64,000 bases of DNA. Source: Sinorhizobium shofinae (GTDB lineage Bacteria > Pseudomonadota > Alphaproteobacteria > Rhizobiales > Rhizobiaceae). Location of the stretch: contig MBFK01000010.1 in NCBI GenBank assembly GCA_001704765.1, forward strand, positions 124,001 through 188,000, given 5' to 3'. Made by a program: the position numbers and the translations under genes. Below are positions 27,160-38,302 of this stretch, one piece after another (position 1 is the stretch's first letter; every line of letters begins with the position of its first letter). The notes beneath the pieces are model-generated. The model worked only from the letters and a program-made list of their open reading frames with translations, was not told the DNA's origin and searched no databases.

Positions 27160-27690
27160 ATGAGCCGAATTGACACCCCGGCAGCAAGCCGCATGCAGAC
27201 CATCGCCCGCAATCCCGTCATGCTCGCCCTCGTCATGACACTTGCCGTTGCCGGCTGCGCTTCCAAGAAGAACCTACCGAATGATGCCGCCGGCCTCGGC
27301 CTCGGCGCAGGCGCTGCGACGCCGGGCTCGCAGCAGGACTTTACCGTCAATGTCGGCGACCGCATCTTCTTCGATACCGACTCGAGCTCGATCCGTGCCG
27401 ATGCCCAGGCGACGCTCGACCGCCAGGCCCAGTGGCTGGCGAAGTATCCGAACTACGCCATTACCGTCGAAGGCCATGCCGATGAGCGCGGCACGCGCGA
27501 ATACAACCTGGCGCTCGGTGCCCGCCGCGCCGCAGCGACGCGTGACTATCTCGTCAGCCGCGGCGTTCCGGCGAACCGCATGCGGACGATCTCCTACGGC
27601 AAGGAAAAGCCGGTCGCCGTCTGCGACGACATTTCCTGCTGGTCGCAGAACCGCCGCGCCGTCACCGTTCTCGGCGGCGCCGGAAGCTGA
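27160..27690 (+). CDS. pal: Peptidoglycan-associated lipoprotein Pal
   Basis: A 176-residue outer-membrane lipoprotein. The signal peptide ends in the lipobox LAVAGC, so Cys33 is lipidated. The OmpA-type peptidoglycan-binding domain includes IFFDTDSSSIRADAQATLDRQ and EGHADERGTREYNLALGARRA. Pal tethers the outer membrane to peptidoglycan and is positioned by TolB/TolA. ATG 27160 follows an AAGGAG ribosome site. It has its own upstream region with CtrA-like motifs, and a terminator follows, so it may be a separate transcript from tolB. Confidence 0.95.
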   Translation: MSRIDTPAASRMQTIARNPVMLALVMTLAVAGCASKKNLPNDAAGLGLGAGAATPGSQQDFTVNVGDRIFFDTDSSSIRADAQATLDRQAQWLAKYPNYAITVEGHADERGTREYNLALGARRAAATRDYLVSRGVPANRMRTISYGKEKPVAVCDDISCWSQNRRAVTVLGGAGS

Positions 27691-27720
27691 TAGCTGAGCC
27701 ATTTAAGATCGATTTGGAGG

Positions 27721-27748
27721 GGCGGCCGCGGGCCGCCTTTTCTTTTTT
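27721..27748 (+). terminator. Rho-independent terminator after pal
   Basis: The stem GGCGGCC-GCG-GGCCGCC is followed by TTTTCTTTTTT. It lies 31 bases after the pal stop codon and separates pal from cpoB. Confidence 0.92.
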
Positions 27749-27882
27749 ACCACACTTTGGCCGAACTCCGTTGCTTTTTCACAGCAATTGGAAAACTGTG
27801 CGGCACTCGCCCTATGGAATCGTCGGATGTACTGCGGAGCGCGATCCGGGGTGAGAACAATCTATCGAACAGGACAAATGAG

Positions 27883-28908
27883 ATGAAGAAATTTGTCGTG
27901 GCAGGACTGATTGGTCTTGCGGCCCTTGCGGCCCTCGGCCAAACGGCGAATGCCATGCCGCTCTCGGGGCTGCTGGCCCGCGCGACCCATGCCGACGCCG
28001 CCAGCAAGGGCGATCTGCCGGTGGTGAAGGTGCAATCGGCCGAAGTCGGCAGGATTGGCCAACTTGAGGAACAGATCCGCTCGCTCAACGGGCGTATCGA
28101 GGAAATGAGCTTCCAGCTCTTGCAGATGCAGGAGCAGATCCGGAAGTTCCAGGAGGACAACGAGTTCCGCTTCCAGGATCTTGAAAGCGGCAAGTCCTCC
28201 TCCAAGAAAAGCGGCGCACTTGAAACGCCGAAGTCCAGCGATCAGGCGTCCGTCACCCCCGAGGTGACGGATAGCCCGACGACGACCGCGCCGGCAGACG
28301 GCGCAGGCATGGCCAGCGCCGATCCGAATGCGACAGGCACGGCACCGCCGCCAAGCACGCTCGGCCAGATCATCTTCGACGAAAACGGCAATCCGGTATC
28401 AGCGACAACGGAGACTGAGCCCGGCGCCAACGCCACGCTTCCCGGTGTGGATACGGGGATCGCCGATCAAGGCAATGCCGGCCTCAACGCCAATCCCGGA
28501 AGCGAGCAGCAAACCGCTGCCCTCAGCAATCCGGGCGATCTTTATCAATCCGCCTATGGCCATGTTCTATCCGGCGACTACGGAATGGCCGAACAGGAAT
28601 TCCGCGACTATCTCGACGCCTTCCCGGAGGGTGACAAGGCGGCGGATGCCAGCTTCTGGATGGGCGAGGCACAATATTCCCAGGGTAAATATAGCGACGC
28701 CGCGAAGACCTTCCTGAACGCCCATCAGGCCTATGGCAAGTCGCCGAAGGCACCGGAGATGCTGCTCAAGCTTGGCATGTCGCTCGGGGCTCTCGACAAT
28801 AAGGAAACCGCCTGCGCCACCTTGCGCGAGGTGAACAAGCGTTATCCCAAGGCATCGGCCGCTGTTAAGGCGAAGGTGACGAGCGAGCAGAGCCGCTTTG
28901 GCTGCTGA
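27883..28908 (+). CDS. cpoB: Cell division coordinator CpoB/YbgF
   Basis: A 341-residue periplasmic protein. A signal peptide (MKKFVVAGLIGLAALAALG...NAM) is followed by an N-terminal trimerising coiled coil (about 55-105, IGQLEEQIRSLNGRIEEMSFQ), a disordered Thr/Pro/Ala-rich linker, and C-terminal TPR repeats (about 220-340, DLYQSAYGHVLSGDYGMAEQEF). In E. coli it links outer-membrane constriction by Tol with peptidoglycan synthesis. ATG 27883 places the signal peptide correctly; an upstream in-frame extension lies in leader sequence. Confidence 0.92.
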   Translation: MKKFVVAGLIGLAALAALGQTANAMPLSGLLARATHADAASKGDLPVVKVQSAEVGRIGQLEEQIRSLNGRIEEMSFQLLQMQEQIRKFQEDNEFRFQDLESGKSSSKKSGALETPKSSDQASVTPEVTDSPTTTAPADGAGMASADPNATGTAPPPSTLGQIIFDENGNPVSATTETEPGANATLPGVDTGIADQGNAGLNANPGSEQQTAALSNPGDLYQSAYGHVLSGDYGMAEQEFRDYLDAFPEGDKAADASFWMGEAQYSQGKYSDAAKTFLNAHQAYGKSPKAPEMLLKLGMSLGALDNKETACATLREVNKRYPKASAAVKAKVTSEQSRFGC

Positions 28909-28918
28909 GGCCGACCCA

Positions 28919-30256
28919 ATGCCAGAAGCCGTCATCGCTGCGGCAACACGTTTTCTCAAATCCTTTACCAGGCCAGGCCGGATTCTCGTCGCCATCTCCG
29001 GTGGCAGCGATTCCAAGGGGCTTCTTGTCGCGCTTCACGCAGCGCTCGCGGCAGCCGAATTCAACCGGTTCTCGCTCGTCGCCTGCACGGTCGATCACGC
29101 CTTGAGGCCGGAGTCCGCCGATGAGGCCTCGGCCGTCGGGGCGTTCTGCGCTGGCCTCGGCATTCCCCACCTTGTCTGCTGCTGGCAGGGCGACAAACCG
29201 CTCGCCGGCATTCAGGCGGCGGCGCGCCGCAAGCGCTACGACTTGCTGGCCGAAGCATCGGCCGCCTTCCGGGCTGACTGCATCGCCACCGGGCACACAC
29301 TCGATGATCAGAGCGAGACGATCGCCATGCGCGGCGCCCGCGATCGGGGGCAAGGGCAAGGCAGCGCCGGGATGGCTGCAGCCATGCTCTACGGACGCCG
29401 TATCTGGGTCTTGCGACCGTTCCTCAAGGTGCGACGAGCCGATATACGCGCCTTCCTGGAGGCTCGCGGCATTGGTTGGTTCGAAGATCCGAGCAATGCT
29501 AATCCTCTGTTCGAGCGGGCCCGGGTACGCGCCAGCCTCGCGGCTTCGGGCGATGCGCCGACCCCTGACCGGGGCGGACCGCAACGTGCCGACTCCTCGG
29601 CAAGAGCGGCTGCCTTGTTAGGAGACCATCTGCGCGTTCACGAGGGTCTCGTCGCCGAGGTCGCAGCTACGCAGGCCGGACGGATGGACGATCCCGATTG
29701 GCGCCGCGCCTTGATGACCGTCGGCGCGGTCATCGGCGGCCGTGAACATCTGCCGGGGCGCGCAACGATCGAGCGCCTGTCAGGCTTTCTGCAATCGGGG
29801 GAGGCAGGGCGCATGACGGCGGGGCGCGTGGTCTTCGACCGACGCCGAAGCGGCCTCTACCTCTATCGGGAGCCACGCGATCTGCCGGTTCTGAGGATTG
29901 GTGCAAGCGAGAGCGGCACCTGGGATGGCCGTTTCAACGTCACGAGCGTCGGGCCGGCCGTGACGATCAGTGCAGAGGCGCAGGGTGGGGCGTGGAGGCA
30001 GAGGCTTATTGCCGCAGGCCTGCCTCAGGGGGTTGCCAAAAGGGCATCGCTGGTGGCACCTCGCATCGCGCCAGCGGACGCCGGCAGTCTCGGCTCCGAG
30101 GCCGCAGAGGCTAAGCTCGAATGCCGGATCGGCCCATACGACACCTTTTTGCCGGGTTTCGACAGGAGCATGGCGGATACGGTCGCCCAGTTGTTCGGGC
30201 GTGACAGATATCCCGCGCCGCCGGTTGATGATGTTTTGACAGAAATGGCAGGGTAA
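28919..30256 (+). CDS. tilS: tRNA(Ile)-lysidine synthase TilS
   Basis: A 445-residue PP-loop ATPase that modifies C34 of tRNA-Ile(CAU) to lysidine so it reads AUA. The ATP motif is AISGGSDSKGLL; further family segments are CTVDHALRPES and ATGHTLDDQSET. I use ATG 28919. An in-frame TTG at 28898 would overlap cpoB and is less likely. The C-terminal third is weakly conserved, as is usual in rhizobial TilS. The order cpoB-tilS-ftsH suggests one transcription unit. Confidence 0.9.
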   Translation: MPEAVIAAATRFLKSFTRPGRILVAISGGSDSKGLLVALHAALAAAEFNRFSLVACTVDHALRPESADEASAVGAFCAGLGIPHLVCCWQGDKPLAGIQAAARRKRYDLLAEASAAFRADCIATGHTLDDQSETIAMRGARDRGQGQGSAGMAAAMLYGRRIWVLRPFLKVRRADIRAFLEARGIGWFEDPSNANPLFERARVRASLAASGDAPTPDRGGPQRADSSARAAALLGDHLRVHEGLVAEVAATQAGRMDDPDWRRALMTVGAVIGGREHLPGRATIERLSGFLQSGEAGRMTAGRVVFDRRRSGLYLYREPRDLPVLRIGASESGTWDGRFNVTSVGPAVTISAEAQGGAWRQRLIAAGLPQGVAKRASLVAPRIAPADAGSLGSEAAEAKLECRIGPYDTFLPGFDRSMADTVAQLFGRDRYPAPPVDDVLTEMAG

Positions 30257-30355
30257 CCGGCGGTTTTCCTTGGCAAGGCGTTGCCGGAACCCTATGTTAA
30301 GGAGCATACAGCAGTCCGGCGAAAGCTCGGGCTGTCACAGGTTCCGGGGAGTTCG

Positions 30356-32293
<1,938 letters not shown>

Positions 32294-32325
32294 CCGCAGT
32301 CGCTGGCATGCAGGCCATATCAATC

Positions 32326-32360
32326 AAGCCGCCGCTTCCAAACGGAGCGGCGGCTTTTTT
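32326..32360 (+). terminator. Rho-independent terminator after ftsH
   Basis: The stem AAGCCGCCGCT pairs with AGCGGCGGCTT around a nine-base loop, ending in a run of T. It lies about 32 bases downstream of ftsH. The rest of the gap up to glmM (to 32669) shows no other gene. Confidence 0.93.
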
Positions 32361-32669
32361 GCCGGCTTCGGGTCATCGGCGTTGCGAGCGCGCTTGGTAA
32401 CGCGCTGTAATGATTTCTGATGATAGTGTTGCTGCCGTTTGTTGTGCATATGTGCCAAAGATGGCGCAAAGCCGCCCGATTTTCCGATTTGACGGGAAGG
32501 GCGTTCTATAAAGAGTTGGAGCGAGGGGCGGAAGCGCGATCGCGTTTCCAATCCCGCCGTGGATTAGGCCTGCAGGCGAGGTCCCGGGGACATGAAAACC
32601 AGTCGTGGAACACGCAATCAGACGCGGCCGGCAAAAGAGATCCTGCCGAAGCAGGACGATGGAGTTCTT

Positions 32670-34022
32670 ATGAAACGCAAGTATTTTGGCACCGACGGTA
32701 TTCGCGGCCAATCCAATATATTCCCGATGACCGCGGATCTCGCCATGCGGGTCGGTGTCGCGGTCGGAACCATTTTCCGCAACGGCGCGCACCGTCACCG
32801 CGTGGTGATCGGCAAGGACACTCGCCTTTCGGGCTATATGCTGGAAAACGCCATGGTTGCCGGCTTCACGGCCGCCGGTCTCGATGTCTTCCTCCTCGGC
32901 CCGATCCCGACGCCGGGGGTGGCCATGCTGACCCGGTCGCTCCGCGCCGACATCGGCGTGATGATCTCCGCGTCACACAATCCTTTCCGCGACAACGGCA
33001 TCAAGCTGTTCGGGCCGGACGGCTACAAGCTCTCCGACGACATCGAAGAAAAGATCGAGGAACTCATCGACCAGGACATGTCCGGGCAGCTTGCCAAGCC
33101 GGAGGACATCGGCCGCGCCAAGCGCGTCGACGGCGACATCTACCGTTATATCGAGCAGGCGAAGCGCACGCTCCCGCGCGACGTCACCCTGAAGGGCCTG
33201 AGGATCGCCATCGATTGTGCGAATGGTGCGGCCTACAAGGTCGCCCCGTCGGCCCTCTGGGAACTCGGCGCCGAAGTCGTGACGATCGGTACCGAGCCGA
33301 ACGGCGTCAACATCAACCTCGAATGCGGATCGACCCATCCGGAGGCCCTGCAGAAGAAGGTGCACGAGGTGAGGGCGGATATCGGCATCGCGCTTGACGG
33401 CGACGCCGACAGGGTGCTGATCATCGACGAAAAGGGCACGGTGATCGATGGCGACCAGTTGATGGCGGTGATTGCCGACAGCTGGGCGGCCGACGGCATG
33501 CTGAAGGGCGGCGGTATCGCCGCCACCGTGATGTCGAACCTCGGCCTCGAGCGCTATCTGCAGGCCCGCCGGCTCAAGCTCCACCGCACCAAGGTCGGCG
33601 ACCGCTATGTCGTCGAGCAGATGCGGCAGGACGGCCTGAATGTCGGTGGCGAGCAGTCCGGCCACATCGTGCTGTCCGATTTCGGCACGACGGGCGATGG
33701 CCTCGTCGCGGCGTTGCAGATCCTCGCCGTTGTCAAACGGCATGGGAGGGCGGTGAGCGAGGTTTGCCAGCGCTTCGAGCCGGTGCCGCAGGTGCTGAAG
33801 AATGTGCGCGTTTCGGCGGGCAAGCCCCTGGAACACGCGGCGGTGCGCCAGGCGATCGCCGACGCCGAAGCGGAACTCGCCAAGGGCGGCCGGCTTTTGA
33901 TCCGCCCTTCCGGCACAGAGCCGCTGATCCGCGTGATGGCGGAAGGCGACGACCGCAGCAAGGTCGAGCGCATCGTCGACGAACTGGTCAACGTGATCGC
34001 CAACGCGCGCAACGCCGCATAG
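32670..34022 (+). CDS. glmM: Phosphoglucosamine mutase GlmM
   Basis: A 450-residue alpha-phosphohexomutase converting glucosamine-6-phosphate to glucosamine-1-phosphate for UDP-GlcNAc, and hence for peptidoglycan and LPS. It begins [16 protein letters not shown]. The catalytic phosphoserine loop is [15 protein letters not shown] (near residue 101), the metal loop is [10 protein letters not shown], the sugar-binding loop is GGEQSGHIV, and the phosphate-binding loop is [17 protein letters not shown] 32670 was chosen over an upstream in-frame ATG because the family starts at [10 protein letters not shown]. The order tilS-ftsH-glmM is conserved in alphaproteobacteria. Confidence 0.97.
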   Translation: MKRKYFGTDGIRGQSNIFPMTADLAMRVGVAVGTIFRNGAHRHRVVIGKDTRLSGYMLENAMVAGFTAAGLDVFLLGPIPTPGVAMLTRSLRADIGVMISASHNPFRDNGIKLFGPDGYKLSDDIEEKIEELIDQDMSGQLAKPEDIGRAKRVDGDIYRYIEQAKRTLPRDVTLKGLRIAIDCANGAAYKVAPSALWELGAEVVTIGTEPNGVNINLECGSTHPEALQKKVHEVRADIGIALDGDADRVLIIDEKGTVIDGDQLMAVIADSWAADGMLKGGGIAATVMSNLGLERYLQARRLKLHRTKVGDRYVVEQMRQDGLNVGGEQSGHIVLSDFGTTGDGLVAALQILAVVKRHGRAVSEVCQRFEPVPQVLKNVRVSAGKPLEHAAVRQAIADAEAELAKGGRLLIRPSGTEPLIRVMAEGDDRSKVERIVDELVNVIANARNAA

Positions 34023-34052
34023 AAGTCACCGGACAATCGGTACCCGTTGGCG

Positions 34053-34078
34053 AGGCCGGCATCACTGCCGGCCTTTTG
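34053..34078 (+). terminator. Rho-independent terminator after glmM
   Basis: The stem AGGCCGGCA-TCAC-TGCCGGCCT is followed by TTTTGCT. It lies 30 bases after the glmM stop codon. Confidence 0.9.
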
Positions 34079-34133
34079 CTATGGGGCGCACCCGAGTCCG
34101 CTGAATCTTAATAAACGAAGTAAATTTCTATAC

Positions 34134-34150
34134 TTAATCCAATATTAACC
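34134..34150 (+). promoter_or_regulatory. Full-consensus CtrA box upstream of the first Omp gene
   Basis: TTAA-N7-TTAACC (34134-34150) is an exact match to the CtrA consensus. It is followed at 34157 by TGCCAATGTTAACGC, which carries another TTAAC. The arrangement is repeated at the second Omp gene (35966 and 35989) with identical spacing. The box lies about 86 bases before the ATG. Confidence 0.7.
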
Positions 34151-34235
34151 GCGCCGTGCCAATGTTAACGCGACAGAAATTGAGTGGCCCGACCAGTGAA
34201 GCAGCCGGGCAGAAAAGAATATTCGCGGAGCTGTT

Positions 34236-35009
34236 ATGAAGAAGTCCTTGATTGCGGTAGTGGCCGCATGGCTGGGCGGCACGCCTGCCGTGGCGGCCGA
34301 TCTTTACGTCGAGGATCCCGTGGTTCCGGTGCCCGTTGTCGTGGCCAGCGGCTGGTATCTGCGCGGTCACCTCGGCATGAGCAACCAGCGGCTCGGCAGC
34401 ATGGACCACGAGTTGTTCGACGCCGTCGAACTGCATGAGTTTCTCGACGACGGCAGCTTTGACAGCGCGCCGCTTGCAGGCGTCGGCATCGGTTATCAGT
34501 TCAATGACTGGTTGCGTCTCGACGGTATCGTTGAATATCGCGGCAAGGCCGATTTTTCGGCGCTCGACCGCTACGGCCACAACGACGTCGGCGGCCCGGT
34601 CTGGGACGGTACCAACGACTATGACGGTGCCAAGTCGGAGTGGCTGTTGATGGCTAACGCCTATGTCGACATTGGCGATTGGTACGGCGTCAAGCCCTAT
34701 GTCGGCGCCGGTATCGGCGCATCGCGCAACACGATCTCGGGCTTCCGCGATGTCAACGTGCCGACGCAAAGCGTCGCCTATGCCGACGAGGACCCAACCT
34801 GGAACTTTGCCTGGGCGTTGCATGCCGGCGTCGCCTACCAGGCCACCGAGCGCCTGGCGATCGATTTCGGCTACAGCTACGTCGATCTCGGAGACGCGAA
34901 GACCGGCAACATCCGCACCTTCGACGGTGCCACCATCAATGCACCGATGCATTTCAAAGACATCACGTCGCACGATTTGAAGCTCGGCATGCGCTACGCA
35001 CTGCAATAG
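34236..35009 (+). CDS. Outer-membrane beta-barrel protein (Omp25/OmpA-like porin family), paralog 1
   Basis: A 257-residue protein with a cleavable signal peptide (about 1-21, ending PAVAA) and an eight-strand barrel pattern: alternating aromatic/hydrophobic strands (GWYLRGHLGMSNQ, LAGVGIGYQFNDWLRLDGIVEY, VKPYVGAGIGASR, RLAIDFGYSYVDLGDAK) and a C-terminal strand ending in an aromatic-rich motif (HDLKLGMRYALQ). It belongs to the outer-membrane beta-barrel family common in Rhizobiales and Brucella. The precise role (structural or porin) is unknown. A perfect CtrA box lies upstream, and the gene at 36058 is a paralog with the same layout. Confidence 0.85.
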   Translation: MKKSLIAVVAAWLGGTPAVAADLYVEDPVVPVPVVVASGWYLRGHLGMSNQRLGSMDHELFDAVELHEFLDDGSFDSAPLAGVGIGYQFNDWLRLDGIVEYRGKADFSALDRYGHNDVGGPVWDGTNDYDGAKSEWLLMANAYVDIGDWYGVKPYVGAGIGASRNTISGFRDVNVPTQSVAYADEDPTWNFAWALHAGVAYQATERLAIDFGYSYVDLGDAKTGNIRTFDGATINAPMHFKDITSHDLKLGMRYALQ

Positions 35010-35038
35010 GGCGGAACACAGGGTGAGACCTTCGTAAC

Positions 35039-35060
35039 GGGGCCGTCATGCGGCCCCTTT
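35039..35060 (+). terminator. Terminator after Omp paralog 1
   Basis: The stem GGGGCCG-TCATG-CGGCCCC is followed by TTTCATT. It lies 30 bases after the stop codon of the Omp gene. Confidence 0.8.
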
Positions 35061-35101
35061 CATTGCGCTGGGCTTTTGACAGTAACAAAGCATGGTCAAA
35101 A

Positions 35102-35821
35102 ATGAAGACGCTCGCAATCTGCCTGTTTCTCCTCTTTGCCACGCTCGCCCACGCTGCCCCACCACGAAAATTGCTTCGCCAGACCGGAGCGAAGCTACGG
35201 CGGCAAAAGCGATTTTGAAACGGGAATGACCTTTTCCGAGGTCGCGGCAATCATTTCGCGCAAGTACGCGGATTGGCAAAAGACGGAGGATCGCCAGCGG
35301 TAAACCCCAAGCGCGACGCCGGGTCGGCAAGTTTCATTGCGTCCATAGAGCTCGAGGCGCCTCGCAGTCCCGGCCAGTCGTCCATTTCGAATATCTATCG
35401 ACTCCATTTCACCTCGCCGCTGTCGGGAAGTGTGCTCTACGGAATTACGCGCGACGTGAAGTTTTCCCATCTGCCGAAAGACCGGATCGCTGCCGGGGAA
35501 TGGGCGAAGACGCTTGATGCCTATTGGGGGGAGCCATATGCAGTTGCGGGCCCCGACCAACACAATGTGATTCACGCCGCCTTCTTCTTCAACGATGCTG
35601 GTGTCGCCACCGCGCGCGGAGAAAGCGTCTGTTCGACTATGTTCCCGAAGATGGATGCGATTACGCGAAATGCAGGCCGCAATATCAAAGACATCATAGG
35701 AGAAATAGAAAGAGAGGACTGCCATTTCCTCGTTGAGGCAAGGCAATCGTGGGGCAACGTGATCTCCTCGTGCGAACGTTGTCGCGCCGCACGGACATTT
35801 GCGCTTATGCGAGAGACATGA
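35102..35821 (+). pseudogene. Frameshifted gene for a small secreted protein
   Basis: A good signal peptide starts at ATG 35102 (MKTLAICLFLLFATLAHAAP) but that frame closes within 40 codons. Protein-like sequence continues in the next frame (SYGGKSDFETGMTFSEVAAI, about 35196-35270), and then back in the first frame from about 35275 to the stop at 35821 (SNIYRLHFTSPLSGSVLYGI, KTLDAYWGEPYAVAGPD, and a Cys-containing C-terminus). Joined, these would make one secreted protein of roughly 235 residues with two compensating frameshifts. I do not recognise the family. If the frameshifts are sequencing errors, it is an intact gene. Confidence 0.5.
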
Positions 35822-35965
35822 ACGCACGCATTTCACGTGGCGACCGGTGAGGGATCGACGGATCAAGCCGGATCTCCGTGGCTCCATTTCGAAGACCATC
35901 GTCAGCACCATCGCGTCCATAAGTGTGCCGTGCCGGATTCCTTGAATTTTAGTCAATCAACATGC

Positions 35966-35981
35966 TTAACCGCTGGTTAAC
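35966..35981 (+). promoter_or_regulatory. Full-consensus palindromic CtrA box upstream of the second Omp gene
   Basis: TTAA-N7-TTAAC (35966-35981) exactly fits the CtrA consensus and is itself palindromic (TTAACC-GCT-GGTTAA). TGCCAATAGTTAACGC follows at 35989, as in the other Omp promoter. The ATG is 77 bases downstream of the box. Confidence 0.72.
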
Positions 35982-36057
35982 TTGTCCCTGCCAATAGTTA
36001 ACGCAGCGGGCGAGCCGTCATGGCCGCTCATGTGGACGATGGGCAGGGTATACGGGA

Positions 36058-36894
36058 ATGGACTGGCGGAACGGGATTTGCGGCATCGTTCTGAGCGCTG
36101 GCCTGTTCTTGCCCGGTTTGGCCGCGGCGAATGACCAGGATCTGCTCGACGCGCCGGAAATCACCATTTCCACCAAGGCAGAGGACAGCAGCCGACTCTA
36201 TCTGCGCGGCGACATCGGCTATGCAGGCTGGGTCGACGAGGGCGATCCTTTCTACCGCAATTTTGATGGCGGTACGGGCAGCTACAGCAACGTTCCCTTC
36301 GACAACGCCCGCTTCGACAAGCCGGTGTCCGGCACGATCGGCCTCGGCTATCGGTTTAATGACGTCTTCCGCGCCGATCTGACGGCCGAGTATTTCGAGG
36401 GCCGTTTCGACGGCTCGTCGCTCTCGGCAAATCCATGCGCGGGCGAGGGGGCCGGAACGTCCTGCGCCCTTTCCCACAGCGCCAATTTTTCCGCTCTCGG
36501 GCTGATGGCGAACGGCTATGTCGATCTGGCGACGCTCGCCGGCTTCACGCCCTATGTCGGCGCCGGCGTCGGCGCGACTCATATCGACTGGAAGACCGTT
36601 CGTGAAAGCTCGACCTGTCTTGTGGGCGGCGGCGCCTGTTCCGGGGCGGCGGGCGGAACCTCCTATGAGGGCCGCGACAGTTGGCGTTTCACCTATGCTG
36701 TGATGGCGGGTGTTTCCTACGATGTTACCGACCGGTTGAAGTTCGATATCGGCTATCGCTATTCCCGCATCGCCGACGGCGACATGTTCGGCTTCGGTGC
36801 GGAGGCCCTTACCGGTGCGAGCGGAAGCAAGAGCTACGATGATGGCCTCTCCCGTCACGAAATTCGCGCGGGCTTGCGGTTCGCCCTTTGGTGA
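36058..36894 (+). CDS. Outer-membrane beta-barrel protein, paralog 2
   Basis: A 278-residue protein with a signal peptide (about 1-24, LFLPGLAAAN) and repeated amphipathic strands: RLYLRGDIGYAGWVDEG, VSGTIGLGYRFNDVFRADLTAEYFEG, FTPYVGAGVGATHIDWKTV and RLKFDIGYRYSRIADG, with the terminal strand EIRAGLRFALW ending in Trp. It shares the LYLRGxIGY, GYRFND/GYQFND and PYVGAGxGA motifs with the gene at 34236, so they are paralogs. It has an additional loop with Cys residues (about 130-145 and 188-198). Function within the outer membrane is not known; the promoter carries a perfect CtrA box. Confidence 0.85.
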   Translation: MDWRNGICGIVLSAGLFLPGLAAANDQDLLDAPEITISTKAEDSSRLYLRGDIGYAGWVDEGDPFYRNFDGGTGSYSNVPFDNARFDKPVSGTIGLGYRFNDVFRADLTAEYFEGRFDGSSLSANPCAGEGAGTSCALSHSANFSALGLMANGYVDLATLAGFTPYVGAGVGATHIDWKTVRESSTCLVGGGACSGAAGGTSYEGRDSWRFTYAVMAGVSYDVTDRLKFDIGYRYSRIADGDMFGFGAEALTGASGSKSYDDGLSRHEIRAGLRFALW

Positions 36895-36963
36895 GCAGCT
36901 TCCCGAGAGCTCGAACGATTTTCTCGTAACGCCAAAAATCTTTTCAAACGCGACACAAGTCGC

Positions 36964-36992
36964 TTGACATCCTCTCCGCTCCACAATATTTC
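36964..36992 (+). promoter_or_regulatory. Sigma70-type promoter of leader-serC-serA
   Basis: TTGACA (36964-36969), a 17-base spacer, and TATTTC (36987-36992). The predicted transcript starts near 36999, just ahead of the serC leader hairpins. Confidence 0.75.
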
Positions 36993-36998
36993 CGACGG

Positions 36999-37045
36999 CG
37001 GGACACCCCTCCCCAACGAGGGGCTTCTATCTGAGAGGATAGCAT
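36999..37045 (+). ncRNA. serC leader RNA (cis-regulatory)
   Basis: Two consecutive hairpins fill the leader: CCCCTC-CCCAAC-GAGGGG (37006-37023) and CTATC-TGAGAG-GATAG (37027-37042). The second contains the GAGAGGA Shine-Dalgarno region immediately before the serC ATG at 37046, so folding would mask the ribosome site. Position, size and gene context match the serC leader motif described upstream of serC-serA operons in Rhizobiales. The ligand or trigger, if any, is unknown. Confidence 0.75.
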
Positions 37046-38224
<1,179 letters not shown>

Positions 38225-38302
38225 TCCGACGCGATTGCTTCGCGCTCCTTGAGGGCGAAGCCACTGCCAATTCCGTTCAGACCTGATTCCAAGGAGGCCT
38301 TC

